DNA of 5,834 nucleotides from assembly GCA_021790695.1 (NCBI GenBank), contig JAJYGJ010000170.1, positions 1 through 5,834 of the forward strand, written 5' to 3'. Source of the DNA: Nitrospirota bacterium (lineage in GTDB: Bacteria > Nitrospirota > Thermodesulfovibrionia > Thermodesulfovibrionales > JdFR-88). Every line of letters begins with the position of its first letter. Position 1 is the stretch's first letter. This document shows positions 1 through 5,741 of the stretch, in pieces. Made by a program: the position numbers and the translations under genes. The notes beneath the pieces were generated by a model that did no database searches, was not told where the DNA came from, and was given only the letters and a program-made list of their open reading frames with translations.

Positions 1-864
1 GGATGGATGTGCCAGGGGTTCATGGAGAAGGTGGCCGGGCTGCTGCCGGAGGGCGGCCAAGGCCGAGAGCCCGCGGTCAACCTGCCGAAAATTGCTGTTG
101 TTGGCAGGCCCAATGTGGGGAAATCTACTTTCATAAATTCGCTGCTGGGTAAAAAAAGGCTGGTTGTCACACCCGTGGCCGGGACCACCAGGGACCCGAT
201 AGACGTGATTTGCACCTATTACGGCCGGAAGTACCTGTTCATAGATACGGCCGGCATAAGAAGAAAGCGGGCCTATCCCGTGGAGCATTTCTCCATGGTC
301 ATGGCGTACCGGAGCATAGAGCGCGCCGATGTGGCTGTCGTCCTGATAGACGCCTCCCGGGGGATCGTCTCCGACGACCAGAAGATAGCGGGCCTTGTCC
401 ATGAAAGCGGAAAGGGGGCCGTTTTTGTCCTTAACAAGTGGGACCTGCTCTCCGATCCGGAAAATGCATACAAGAACCTCTACCGGGAGTTCAGGCGCAA
501 ACTCTGGTTTTTCGGGCATGCCCCAATGCTTGCGGCCTCCGGCCTTGAGCGAAAGGCGATAACGAAGGTATTTCCCCTCATAGACGGCGTGCTCGCCGAG
601 CGCAGAAGAACCGTCTCCGCCCGAGATCTCGACGACCTGCTTGAAGGATTGGCCCCGGACCTGCGCCTGCCGGTTTACGGGGGCAGGAAGGTGCGGGTCC
701 ATTCCATAAGACAGATCGGCAAGGAACCGCCCGTCTTTGCCCTGTACTCCAACGAGCCGGCGGGCCTGACGGAGCAGAATCTCAAATATTTCGAAAAACG
801 CCTGCGGGAGAGGTTTGACTTCGCCGGCACCACGATCAAGGTGGTCCCGAAGAGGAAGAAATAA
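1..864 (+). CDS. der: Ribosome assembly GTPase Der (EngA), C-terminal part; 5' end outside window
   Basis: Der is a cytoplasmic GTPase with two tandem G domains and a KH-like domain; in the family it binds the 50S subunit and is needed for its maturation. The reading frame is open from nucleotide 1, so the first G domain is cut off and only its last helix and the linker (about residues 1-28, counting from nucleotide 1) are present. The second G domain is complete: P-loop GRPNVGKS (35-42), switch I AGTTRDP (60-66), DTAG (82-85) and NKWD (145-148), with a weak G5 around LAASG. The KH-like domain runs from about residue 227 to the basic tail PKRKK and holds the typical PPVF and LRERFDFAGT stretches. 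The ATG at 7 is very unlikely to be the real start, because it would delete the first G domain. A stand-alone single-domain GTPase is the alternative, but the linker and KH domain make Der clearly better. Confidence 0.96.
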   Translation, partial: GWMCQGFMEKVAGLLPEGGQGREPAVNLPKIAVVGRPNVGKSTFINSLLGKKRLVVTPVAGTTRDPIDVICTYYGRKYLFIDTAGIRRKRAYPVEHFSMVMAYRSIERADVAVVLIDASRGIVSDDQKIAGLVHESGKGAVFVLNKWDLLSDPENAYKNLYREFRRKLWFFGHAPMLAASGLERKAITKVFPLIDGVLAERRRTVSARDLDDLLEGLAPDLRLPVYGGRKVRVHSIRQIGKEPPVFALYSNEPAGLTEQNLKYFEKRLRERFDFAGTTIKVVPKRKK

Positions 865-901
865 CAGTGCCTTCATTGTCCTCTTTTTTATTTCCCTCAA
901 A

Positions 902-910
902 TAATATAAA
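902..910 (+). promoter_or_regulatory. Possible -10 region upstream of the DUF948 gene
   Basis: The 108-bp gap after der has an AT-rich core in which TAATAT (902-907) overlaps TATAAA (905-910). TATAAA matches the sigma70 -10 consensus at five of six bases. No good -35 hexamer lies 16-18 bp upstream; the stretch there is a pyrimidine run. A start near 917 would give a leader of about 55 nt. The gene pair could instead be read through from der. Confidence 0.3.
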
Positions 911-956
911 ATTTGATTGGAGAAGTTCCGGCGGGGGAGGATGAAACTTAAAGGAA

Positions 957-963
957 GGGAGGG
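957..963 (+). promoter_or_regulatory. Ribosome binding site supporting the TTG start at 973
   Basis: The purine run GGGAGGG lies 9 nt before the TTG at 973. An in-frame TAA at 949-951 rules out any start further upstream. The next in-frame ATG (1018) would remove most of the membrane helix, so this site decides in favour of TTG. Confidence 0.65.
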
Positions 964-972
964 CCTGTTTAC

Positions 973-1374
973 TTGATCACTGTTCTTGTAGTCCTGGCAT
1001 CCTTTCTTTTGCTTGTAATGTCTGCCGCCATTGTTTTTAGCATCATAGAGTTCAGGAGGGAAGTCCGCGTCCTGAACGAGTCTCTTATGAGAGTGGAAAA
1101 TATCATCCTTCCATCCGTGGAAAAGGCCGCCGGCACGATAGATGGCGTGAAACAGACGGTTGAAAAGGTCAACAGCATAGCCGGCGATGTAAAAAAGATA
1201 AGCGGCGCGGTCCGCAACCTGGCCGGTGAGATAGAGAAAATCACGTATGCGCTCAGCGTGACGACGCTCCGGGCAAGGGCAAGCGCGGAAGGATTTAAGG
1301 CCGGCACCTGGGCGGCATTGAAATTTCTGAAGGCCAATTTTTTTCTGAGAAAAGGAGGCTCCGACAATGAATGA
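973..1374 (+). CDS. DUF948 family protein, single N-terminal membrane helix
   Basis: The 133-residue product has a strongly hydrophobic segment at residues 2-25 (ITVLVVLASFLLLVMSAAIV and on), then a charged, heptad-like helical region at about 30-90. That region has regularly spaced Val/Ile/Leu and runs such as VEKVNSIAGDVKKI. This layout is that of the DUF948 family (Bacillus YtxG type), small membrane-anchored helical proteins of unknown biochemical function. No catalytic motif is visible. The start is TTG, chosen because of the purine-rich site at 957-963, an in-frame stop just upstream, and the need to keep the whole membrane helix. The gene overlaps the next one by 8 bp, so the two are almost certainly co-translated. 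DUF948 followed by YtxH is a recurrent pairing, which strengthens both calls. The role is inferred to be at the envelope; no partner or substrate can be named. Confidence 0.85.
   Translation: MITVLVVLASFLLLVMSAAIVFSIIEFRREVRVLNESLMRVENIILPSVEKAAGTIDGVKQTVEKVNSIAGDVKKISGAVRNLAGEIEKITYALSVTTLRARASAEGFKAGTWAALKFLKANFFLRKGGSDNE
1353..1358 (+). promoter_or_regulatory. Strong Shine-Dalgarno for the YtxH gene, inside the upstream gene
   Basis: AGGAGG, within AAAGGAGGC, lies 8 nt before the ATG at 1367 and inside the last codons of the DUF948 gene. It is the best ribosome binding site in the window and fixes the start of the overlapping gene. Confidence 0.85.
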
Positions 1375-1687
1375 CGCAAGCGGCCGCAGTGGCGGCAAGG
1401 TTTTTTTGGCATTTACCCTGGGCGCTCTTGTAGGAGCGGCAGCCGCGGTCCTTTTCGCGCCGGCGTCCGGCGAGGAGACCCGCAAGCGCATCAAGGATTT
1501 CACCGAAGATGTCACGGGCAAGGCCGGAGGCTACGTCAGCGACGCCAAAAAAAGGGTCAATGATGGCCTTAGCAGGGGGAAAGAGGCGATAAGCGACAGG
1601 AAAAACATGATTAAAAGCGCGATAGAAGCCGGTAAGGATGCTTACGCCAAGGAGAAGGATCGCGTGGAACGGGGCGACGAAGCCTGA
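1367..1687 (+). CDS. YtxH domain-containing protein
   Basis: The 106-residue product begins with a short polar stretch, then a Gly/Ala-rich membrane helix at about residues 12-31. The family hallmark follows directly: LFAPASGEETRKRI (29-42). The rest (43-106) is a highly charged helix rich in Lys, Asp and Glu, with repeated Lys/Asp-Ala-x-x patterns. This matches the YtxH family (Gram-positive general stress protein type), whose molecular function is not established. A predicted topology is a single helix in the membrane with a long charged tail in the cytoplasm or along the membrane surface. The ATG overlaps the end of the DUF948 gene, whose TGA is at 1372-1374, and has a strong AGGAGG site, pointing to translational coupling. 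The stop codon lies inside the first arm of the repeat-rich spacer that follows. Confidence 0.88.
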   Translation: MNDASGRSGGKVFLAFTLGALVGAAAAVLFAPASGEETRKRIKDFTEDVTGKAGGYVSDAKKRVNDGLSRGKEAISDRKNMIKSAIEAGKDAYAKEKDRVERGDEA

Positions 1688-1795
1688 TCCAGGCCCCGTC
1701 CCTTTGATCGTCCCCCCCGATTCGGTATATTGAGGCATATTGATCCCTGGATCAGAAACCGGATCAGGGAATTTCCCCTCCCCTGATCTCCGGTT
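1683..1795 (+). repeat. Cluster of related inverted repeats in the spacer after the YtxH gene
   Basis: Four related arms are visible: A CCTGATCCAGG (1683-1693), B CCTGGATCAG (1746-1755), C AACCGGATCAGGG (1757-1769) and D CCCTGATCTCCGGTT (1781-1795). A and B are exact complements over 10 bp. C and D pair over 13 bp with a 2-nt bulge and an 11-nt loop. A can also pair with C over 8 bp, and B with D over 6 bp, so A:B plus C:D and A:C or B:D are alternative folds. There is no T-run after arm D, so this is not a standard intrinsic terminator. The remainder of the gap to 1879 holds C- and G-runs and an AT-rich end, with no gene that I can support. Confidence 0.7.
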
Positions 1796-1879
1796 CCAGC
1801 CATGGCGCTCTCGGTTGGGCGGAGAGGGCAGGGGGGATTTTGAAGAAATTCGGTTTTTTGGTTTACATGCGGGTTTGCC

Positions 1880-2242
1880 TTGCTTGATATATTTGAAAAG
1901 ATAGCCGAGAGAAAGATTGAAGAGGCCATGAGAGAGGGCGTCTTTGAAAACCTGGCCGGCGCCGGAAAGCCCCTCCTGTTTGAAGACGAGAGCTTTGTCC
2001 CCGAGGATCTGAGGCTCGCCTACCGCGTCCTTAAAAACGCGGGATTTTCTCCCCCGGAGGTTCAGCTTAAAAAAGAGATATTGAGCTTGAGGGACCTGAT
2101 AAATTCCCTGGACGATGACGAAAAGAGGCTCAAAAGACTCAGGGAGCTGAATTTCAAGCTGGCCAAGCTGGGAATCCTTCTCAACCGCCCCGTGTACCTC
2201 GAGGAATACGAAGACCGCATCTGCGAAAGGTTCCTGGGCTGA
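1880..2242 (+). CDS. DUF1992 (DnaJC28 conserved domain) protein
   Basis: The 120-residue product matches the DUF1992 family, the conserved domain also found in DnaJ homologue subfamily C member 28; bacterial members usually lack a J domain and have no established function. Visible family features are the N-terminal IAERKIEEAMREG followed by FENLAGAGKPL (8-32), the central AYRVLKNAGFSPPEVQ (48-62), and a charged coiled-coil-like stretch at about 62-95. A conserved-looking LNRPVYLEEYEDRI follows near the C-terminus. It looks soluble and cytoplasmic. The TTG start at 1880 fits the usual family N-terminus, and an in-frame TGA at 1841-1843 limits upstream extension, but I see no good Shine-Dalgarno before it. 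The gene is 192 bp from the YtxH gene and convergent with the tRNA-tadA block. Co-transcription with the upstream pair is possible but not shown. Confidence 0.85.
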   Translation: MLDIFEKIAERKIEEAMREGVFENLAGAGKPLLFEDESFVPEDLRLAYRVLKNAGFSPPEVQLKKEILSLRDLINSLDDDEKRLKRLRELNFKLAKLGILLNRPVYLEEYEDRICERFLG

Positions 2243-2276
2243 AGCGGAATCTGTATCTGTTTAAAGTCCCAGGCTG

Positions 2277-2366
2277 TGGCGGAGAGGCAGGGATTCGAAC
2301 CCTGGGTGGGGTCGCCCCCACAACGGTTTTCGAGACCGCCCCGTTCAACCGCTCCGGCACCTCTCC
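2277..2366 (-). tRNA. tRNA-Ser, anticodon CGA, with encoded CCA
   Basis: Read on the - strand, this is a class II tRNA of 90 nt. The acceptor stem pairs GGAGAGG with CCTCTCC over 7 bp, with discriminator G and an encoded CCA (2277-2279). The D arm begins GCCGGAGCGGTTGAACGG. The anticodon arm has stem GCGGT/ACCGT around loop CTCGAAA, giving anticodon CGA, which reads UCG. The long variable arm GTGGGG-GCGA-CCCCAC is perfectly paired, and the T arm is CAGGG-TTCGAAT-CCCTG. The long variable arm plus discriminator G identify serine. It lies 24 bp after tadA on the same strand and may be cut from the same transcript. No terminator is evident in the 34 bp after it. Confidence 0.97.
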
Positions 2367-2390
2367 AATCGAGCTTAATTATAACCCAAT

Positions 2391-2852
2391 TCAGCCCCTT
2401 TTCCCCTCGAAAAATTTTCTCAAAAGCCCGGCGCACTCCTCGCCAAGCGCGCCCGCGGCCACTCTCAACCTGTGATTGAGCCTGTCATCCCGGACGATAT
2501 TGAAGAGGCTGCCGGCGGCCCCGCCTTTTGCATCCGGGCAGCCGTAAACCAGCCCTCCCAGCCTCGCGTTCACCATGGCCCCGGCGCACATGGGGCAGGG
2601 CTCTTTGGTCACATAGAGGGTTGCGCCGGAAAGTCTCCATGAGCCCAATTTTTTTGCGCCCTCCCGGAGCGCCAGGATTTCCGCGTGAGCGGTAGGATCG
2701 TTTTCGTTTTCCCGCCTGTTGTGCGCGCCGGCGATCACCGCACCCCCCGCCACGAGCACCGCCCCGACCGGGACTTCTCCCTCCATGAGGGCTTTTCCGG
2801 CCTCTTCGAGGGCCATACGCATGAACCTGATGTCGTCATCATCCAAGGCCAT
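2391..2852 (-). CDS. tadA: tRNA-specific adenosine-34 deaminase TadA
   Basis: TadA is the cytoplasmic, zinc-dependent homodimer that converts A34 to inosine in tRNA-Arg(ACG), allowing it to read CGU, CGC and CGA. The 153-residue product is of normal family length. The cytidine/deoxycytidylate deaminase signature is complete: HAE at 56-58 (His56 zinc ligand, Glu58 proton shuttle) and PCPMC at 85-89 (Cys86 and Cys89 zinc ligands). VPVGAVLV (27-34), NDPTAHAEI, GAAGSLFNI and LNHR further match TadA rather than a generic deaminase. Residue 83 is Lys in TKEPCPMC, where Leu is usual (TLEPC). The ATG at 2852 is chosen from family N-terminal length, but no clear Shine-Dalgarno precedes it; Met11 is the next in-frame ATG. 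Guanine deaminase is an alternative within the superfamily, but the motifs favour TadA. Confidence 0.95.
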   Translation of the reverse strand: MALDDDDIRFMRMALEEAGKALMEGEVPVGAVLVAGGAVIAGAHNRRENENDPTAHAEILALREGAKKLGSWRLSGATLYVTKEPCPMCAGAMVNARLGGLVYGCPDAKGGAAGSLFNIVRDDRLNHRLRVAAGALGEECAGLLRKFFEGKRG

Positions 2853-2892
2853 GACTTTAGAACTTAATTAATTTTGAGACAGGTTCCATCCC

Positions 2893-2950
2893 GATGCTTT
2901 CGGAAAAGGAAGAAACGGCCGCATTTTTTTTGGGTCGGCCCGGAAGCATC
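2893..2950 (-). repeat. Inverted repeat between ilvE and tadA
   Basis: GATGCTTTCGG (2893-2903) and CCGGAAGCATC (2940-2950) are complementary over 11 bp with one G-T mismatch. They enclose a loop of about 36 nt holding a second short repeat, GGCCG (2917-2921) with CGGCC (2936-2940), and an A-run on the - strand. It lies in the 106-bp gap after ilvE and before tadA. It could end the ilvE transcript or sit in the tadA leader. No U-run follows it in the direction of transcription, so I do not call it an intrinsic terminator. Confidence 0.5.
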
Positions 2951-2958
2951 CGCGTATT

Positions 2959-3873
2959 TCAGAGGCGGGAGAGCCAGCGCTCGTGCTTTTTGCTTTCGCC
3001 CTTCACCGCCCGGAAGAAGGCGCCCTGAAGCTTTTTGGTGATTTCACCCGGCGCATTTCCGCCCACGGCCCTTCCATCAAGCTCCCTGACCGGTGTGACT
3101 TCGGCGGCGGTGCCGGTGAGGAAGGCCTCATCCGCGATATAGACCTCGTCCCTTGTGAAGCGCTCTTCGCGGACCGTAAGGCCCATCTCCCGCGCAAGCT
3201 CCATTATGGTGTCCCTTGTGATGCCCTCCAGGATCGAGGTAAGCGGGGTGGTCTTTATCACTCCGCCGCGGACGATGAAGATGTTGGCCCCCGTGGCCTC
3301 GGAGACATACCCCTCCGTGTCAAGGAGGATGGCCTCGTCATAGCCCAGGGAAAGGGCCTCCTGCTTGGCAAGCTGCGAGTTCACGTAATAGCCGCTTACC
3401 TTGGACATGGACATGTTGGAGTTCACGTGGCCTCTTACGAATGACGACGTCTTCGCCCGAATCCCGTTTTTAAGCCCGTCTTCGCCCAGGTACGCGCCCC
3501 ATGGCCAGACGGCGATCAACACGTTCACGGAGCAGCCGGCCGAGGAAACCCCCATCGCCCCGTAGCCCATGTAGGCCAGCGGCCTTATGTAGCATTCCTT
3601 CATCCGGTTTTCCTTCACTGTATCCAGTATGGCCCGGGAAATTTCCTCGCGGGTGAAGGGGATCTTCATATTGAAGATATGCGCGGAATCGAAAAACCTC
3701 TTTACATGCTCGTCCAGCCTGAAGACGGCGGGGCCATTTTCAGAGTCATAACAGCGGATGCCTTCGAAGACGGCAAGCCCGTAATGGAGAGAATGCGTAA
3801 GCGCGTGGACCTTGGCGTCGTCCCAGGCGACAAACTTCCCGTCCATCCAGATATTGTCGGTTTTTTGAAGCAT
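2959..3873 (-). CDS. ilvE: Branched-chain amino acid aminotransferase IlvE
   Basis: IlvE is a cytoplasmic fold-type IV PLP enzyme that transfers an amino group between glutamate and the keto acids of leucine, isoleucine and valine. The 304-residue product matches the usual length and aligns from its first residues with the E. coli protein. Visible features are IWMDGKFVAWDDAKVHALTH (8-27), LHYGLAVFEGIRCY (29-42), YIRP with Arg97, and the PLP lysine Lys158 in SMSKVSGYYVNS. Further along are GYVSEATGANIF (188-199), with Glu192 expected to contact the pyridine ring, and LTGTAAEVTPV. The long VFEGIRCY and YIRP motifs favour IlvE over D-amino acid transaminase or aminodeoxychorismate lyase. The ATG at 3873 is supported by that alignment; AGGTGA just before it is too close to be an ideal ribosome site. 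It follows argS by 80 bp and may have its own promoter. Confidence 0.95.
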   Translation of the reverse strand: MLQKTDNIWMDGKFVAWDDAKVHALTHSLHYGLAVFEGIRCYDSENGPAVFRLDEHVKRFFDSAHIFNMKIPFTREEISRAILDTVKENRMKECYIRPLAYMGYGAMGVSSAGCSVNVLIAVWPWGAYLGEDGLKNGIRAKTSSFVRGHVNSNMSMSKVSGYYVNSQLAKQEALSLGYDEAILLDTEGYVSEATGANIFIVRGGVIKTTPLTSILEGITRDTIMELAREMGLTVREERFTRDEVYIADEAFLTGTAAEVTPVRELDGRAVGGNAPGEITKKLQGAFFRAVKGESKKHERWLSRL

Positions 3874-3880
3874 GTCACCT

Positions 3881-3910
3881 ATTTTAAAACAAGGCCGTGG
3901 AATTCATCAA
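3881..3910 (-). promoter_or_regulatory. Possible sigma70-type promoter for ilvE
   Basis: On the - strand, TTGATG (3905-3910) and TAAAAT (3881-3886) are separated by 18 bp. They match the -35 and -10 consensus at four and five of six bases. The -10 ends 7 nt before the ilvE ATG, so transcription would start at or next to the start codon and give a leaderless or nearly leaderless mRNA. Chance match remains possible in this AT-rich gap, and ilvE could be read from an argS transcript. Confidence 0.35.
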
Positions 3911-3953
3911 TAAGGATGTTTACATCGGGCCCAGATTAGTGACGCACACCCGT

Positions 3954-5669
3954 TCACATCTTTTCCGGCGCCGCCACCCCCAGCAGCCGCAGCCCGTCCC
4001 TGATCACCAGGGCGATCCCGCGGCAAAGGCAAAGACGGGCAAATGAGAGCCCGCGCTCATCCGTCAATATGCGGTGCCGGTTGTAATAGGGGTGGAACAG
4101 GCCCGCAAGCTCCTGGAGGTAATAGGTGATCCTGTGGGGTTCCCTGGCCTGCACCGCGGCCTCGAGGACCGACGGATAGAGTAGGACCTTCTTTAGAAGC
4201 CTTATCTCTTCGGGCTCGGCAAGCGGCGACAAATCGTCGGGCGATGAATCGGTCGGGAGCAGGGCGGCCCGGACATCCGCGCCGCCTTCTTCGTGCAAGA
4301 ATCCCTGCTGAACGGCGTTTCTGAAAATACTGCCGATCCTCGCGTTTGCATATTGAACGTAATAGACGGGGTTTTCGGCCGAGGCGGCCTTCGCGACCTC
4401 GAGGTCGAAATCCAGGTGGCTGTCGGCCTTTCTGGTGAGGAAGATGAATTTCGTCATGTCCGCGCCGACCTCTTCGATGACCTCTCTCAGGGTCACGAAC
4501 TCCCCGGCCCTCTTCGACATCTGCACGGGCTTTCCGCCCCGGAGAAGCGAGACCATCTGCACGAGGAGCACCGTGAGTCTTTCCTTCCCGTATCCGAGGG
4601 CCTCAAGCGCCGCCCCCACTCTCGGTATATATCCATGATGATCGGCCCCCCATATGTCGATCAGCTCGTCATATCCCTTGTCCGCCTTTTTTTTGTGATA
4701 GGCTACGTCGGAGGCGAAATACGTGTATTGCCCCCCGCTTTTTATGAGCACGCGGTCTTTCTCATCCCCGAATGAGGTGGCCGCAAACCATGTGGCGCCT
4801 TCCTTTTCGTAAATGAGACCCTTCCCGCGCAGGTAATCGATTGCAGCCTCCACCTCTGTTTTGTCATAAAGCTCTTTTTCGCTCTGCCAGACGTCGAAGG
4901 TGACGCCGAAACTCTCAAGGTCGTCCTTTATGGCGGCGAGCATCATATCGCAGGCCGTCTTTGAGAAATAATCGGCATGCCTTGAAAATTCCTTGTCTTT
5001 GTACTTAGCTCCCTCGGTCTCCATTATCTTTCGGGCGATGCCGGTCACATATTCGCCCCGGTATCCCTCTTCGGGGAACGGGTAGCTTATACCCAAAAGC
5101 TCCTGGTACCTGGCGAAGACGGACTCGCCAAGGAGGCCCACCTGCCTGCCAGCGTCGTTGACGTAGTACTCTTTTGTCACGTTGAAGCCGGAAGCCGCAA
5201 GGAGATTGGAGAGGGCCGCGCCGAGGGCCGCGCCCCTTCCGTGGCCCAGGTGGAGCGGCCCGGTGGGGTTTGCGCTTACGAACTCCACAAGGATTTTTTG
5301 GCCCTTGCCGATGTCCTTTCTGAAAGAGGCCCCGCCCTGCCTCAAAAGCCCCGCAAATGAACTGTAGAGCGACTCCCTTTTGAACGTGAAATTTATAAAT
5401 CCGGGGCCCGCGACCTCAATCTTTTCGAAATCGTCCCTCAAGCGCAAAATATCGGGCAACCCGATGTCCTTACTATTTAAAAAGCTGACAATCTCTTCCG
5501 CGATTTTCCCGGGGGGCCTTTTAAGCGTTTTCGCCAGCGACATCGCAAGCGGGGTGGCCAGGTCTCCCATGGACTCCGCTTTCGGGACCTCGACTTCGAT
5601 CCTTTCGGGCGCGGGGATTCCCAGTGCGCCCAGGGCAAGTGTGAGGATTTCGCGGACGGTTTCTATCAT
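3954..5669 (-). CDS. argS: Arginyl-tRNA synthetase
   Basis: ArgS is the cytoplasmic class Ia synthetase that attaches arginine to tRNA-Arg and, unlike most synthetases, needs the tRNA bound to activate the amino acid. The 571-residue product is full length. The N-terminal ArgS-specific tRNA-binding domain spans about 1-115, including AESMGDLATPLAMSLAK (31-47). The catalytic domain begins with VEFVSANPTGPLHLGHGRGA (128-147), whose HLGH is the HIGH motif, followed by EYYVNDAGRQ (167-176) and IWGADHHGYIPR (339-350). QMSKRAGEF (383-391) replaces KMSKS. The anticodon-binding DALR domain contains NPVYYVQYANARI (433-445), HPYYNRHRIL (526-535) and the typical end LRLLGVAAPEKM. The ATG at 5669 has only a weak upstream purine stretch but fits the family N-terminus. 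It is the first gene of the - strand block, diverging from the gene at 5742 across 72 bp. Confidence 0.98.
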   Translation of the reverse strand: MIETVREILTLALGALGIPAPERIEVEVPKAESMGDLATPLAMSLAKTLKRPPGKIAEEIVSFLNSKDIGLPDILRLRDDFEKIEVAGPGFINFTFKRESLYSSFAGLLRQGGASFRKDIGKGQKILVEFVSANPTGPLHLGHGRGAALGAALSNLLAASGFNVTKEYYVNDAGRQVGLLGESVFARYQELLGISYPFPEEGYRGEYVTGIARKIMETEGAKYKDKEFSRHADYFSKTACDMMLAAIKDDLESFGVTFDVWQSEKELYDKTEVEAAIDYLRGKGLIYEKEGATWFAATSFGDEKDRVLIKSGGQYTYFASDVAYHKKKADKGYDELIDIWGADHHGYIPRVGAALEALGYGKERLTVLLVQMVSLLRGGKPVQMSKRAGEFVTLREVIEEVGADMTKFIFLTRKADSHLDFDLEVAKAASAENPVYYVQYANARIGSIFRNAVQQGFLHEEGGADVRAALLPTDSSPDDLSPLAEPEEIRLLKKVLLYPSVLEAAVQAREPHRITYYLQELAGLFHPYYNRHRILTDERGLSFARLCLCRGIALVIRDGLRLLGVAAPEKM

Positions 5670-5730
5670 TTCCGTTTTTGCTTTAAAAAATCTTTAGAAC
5701 CTATCTCGAAATTGATTTTGAAGCGAAAGA

Positions 5731-5736
5731 GAGAGG
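5731..5736 (+). promoter_or_regulatory. Ribosome binding site supporting a GTG start at 5742
   Basis: GAGAGG, within a longer AG-rich run, ends 5 nt before the GTG. In-frame TTG codons at 5712 and 5718 are alternative starts but have no such site before them. Confidence 0.5.
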
Positions 5737-5741
5737 AAATC

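Noticed and set aside
881..890. T-rich run after der as an intrinsic terminator
   Set aside because: No GC-rich hairpin precedes the run, so only the U-tract half of a terminator is present.
969..1738. Two overlapping 147-codon open frames on the - strand opposite the DUF948 and YtxH genes
   Set aside because: They lie antisense to two well-supported family members, lack recognisable domains and have compositions typical of shadow frames in GC-rich codons.
1807..1825. CTCTC...GAGAG short hairpin in the spacer before the DUF1992 gene
   Set aside because: A 5-bp stem in a G-rich stretch is expected by chance and has no T-run.
2233..2273. CCTGGG (2233-2238) and CCCAGG (2268-2273) as a terminator between the convergent blocks
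   Set aside because: The stem is only 6 bp with a 29-nt loop and no T-run on either strand.
2276..2479. A + strand open frame across the tRNA gene and the 3' end of tadA
   Set aside because: Its first part is the complement of a perfectly folded tRNA-Ser and the rest is antisense to tadA, so it is not a gene.
4293..4775. A 160-codon + strand frame inside argS, and a 153-codon one at 2983-3444 inside ilvE
   Set aside because: Both are fully contained in and antisense to clear full-length enzymes and show no family features.
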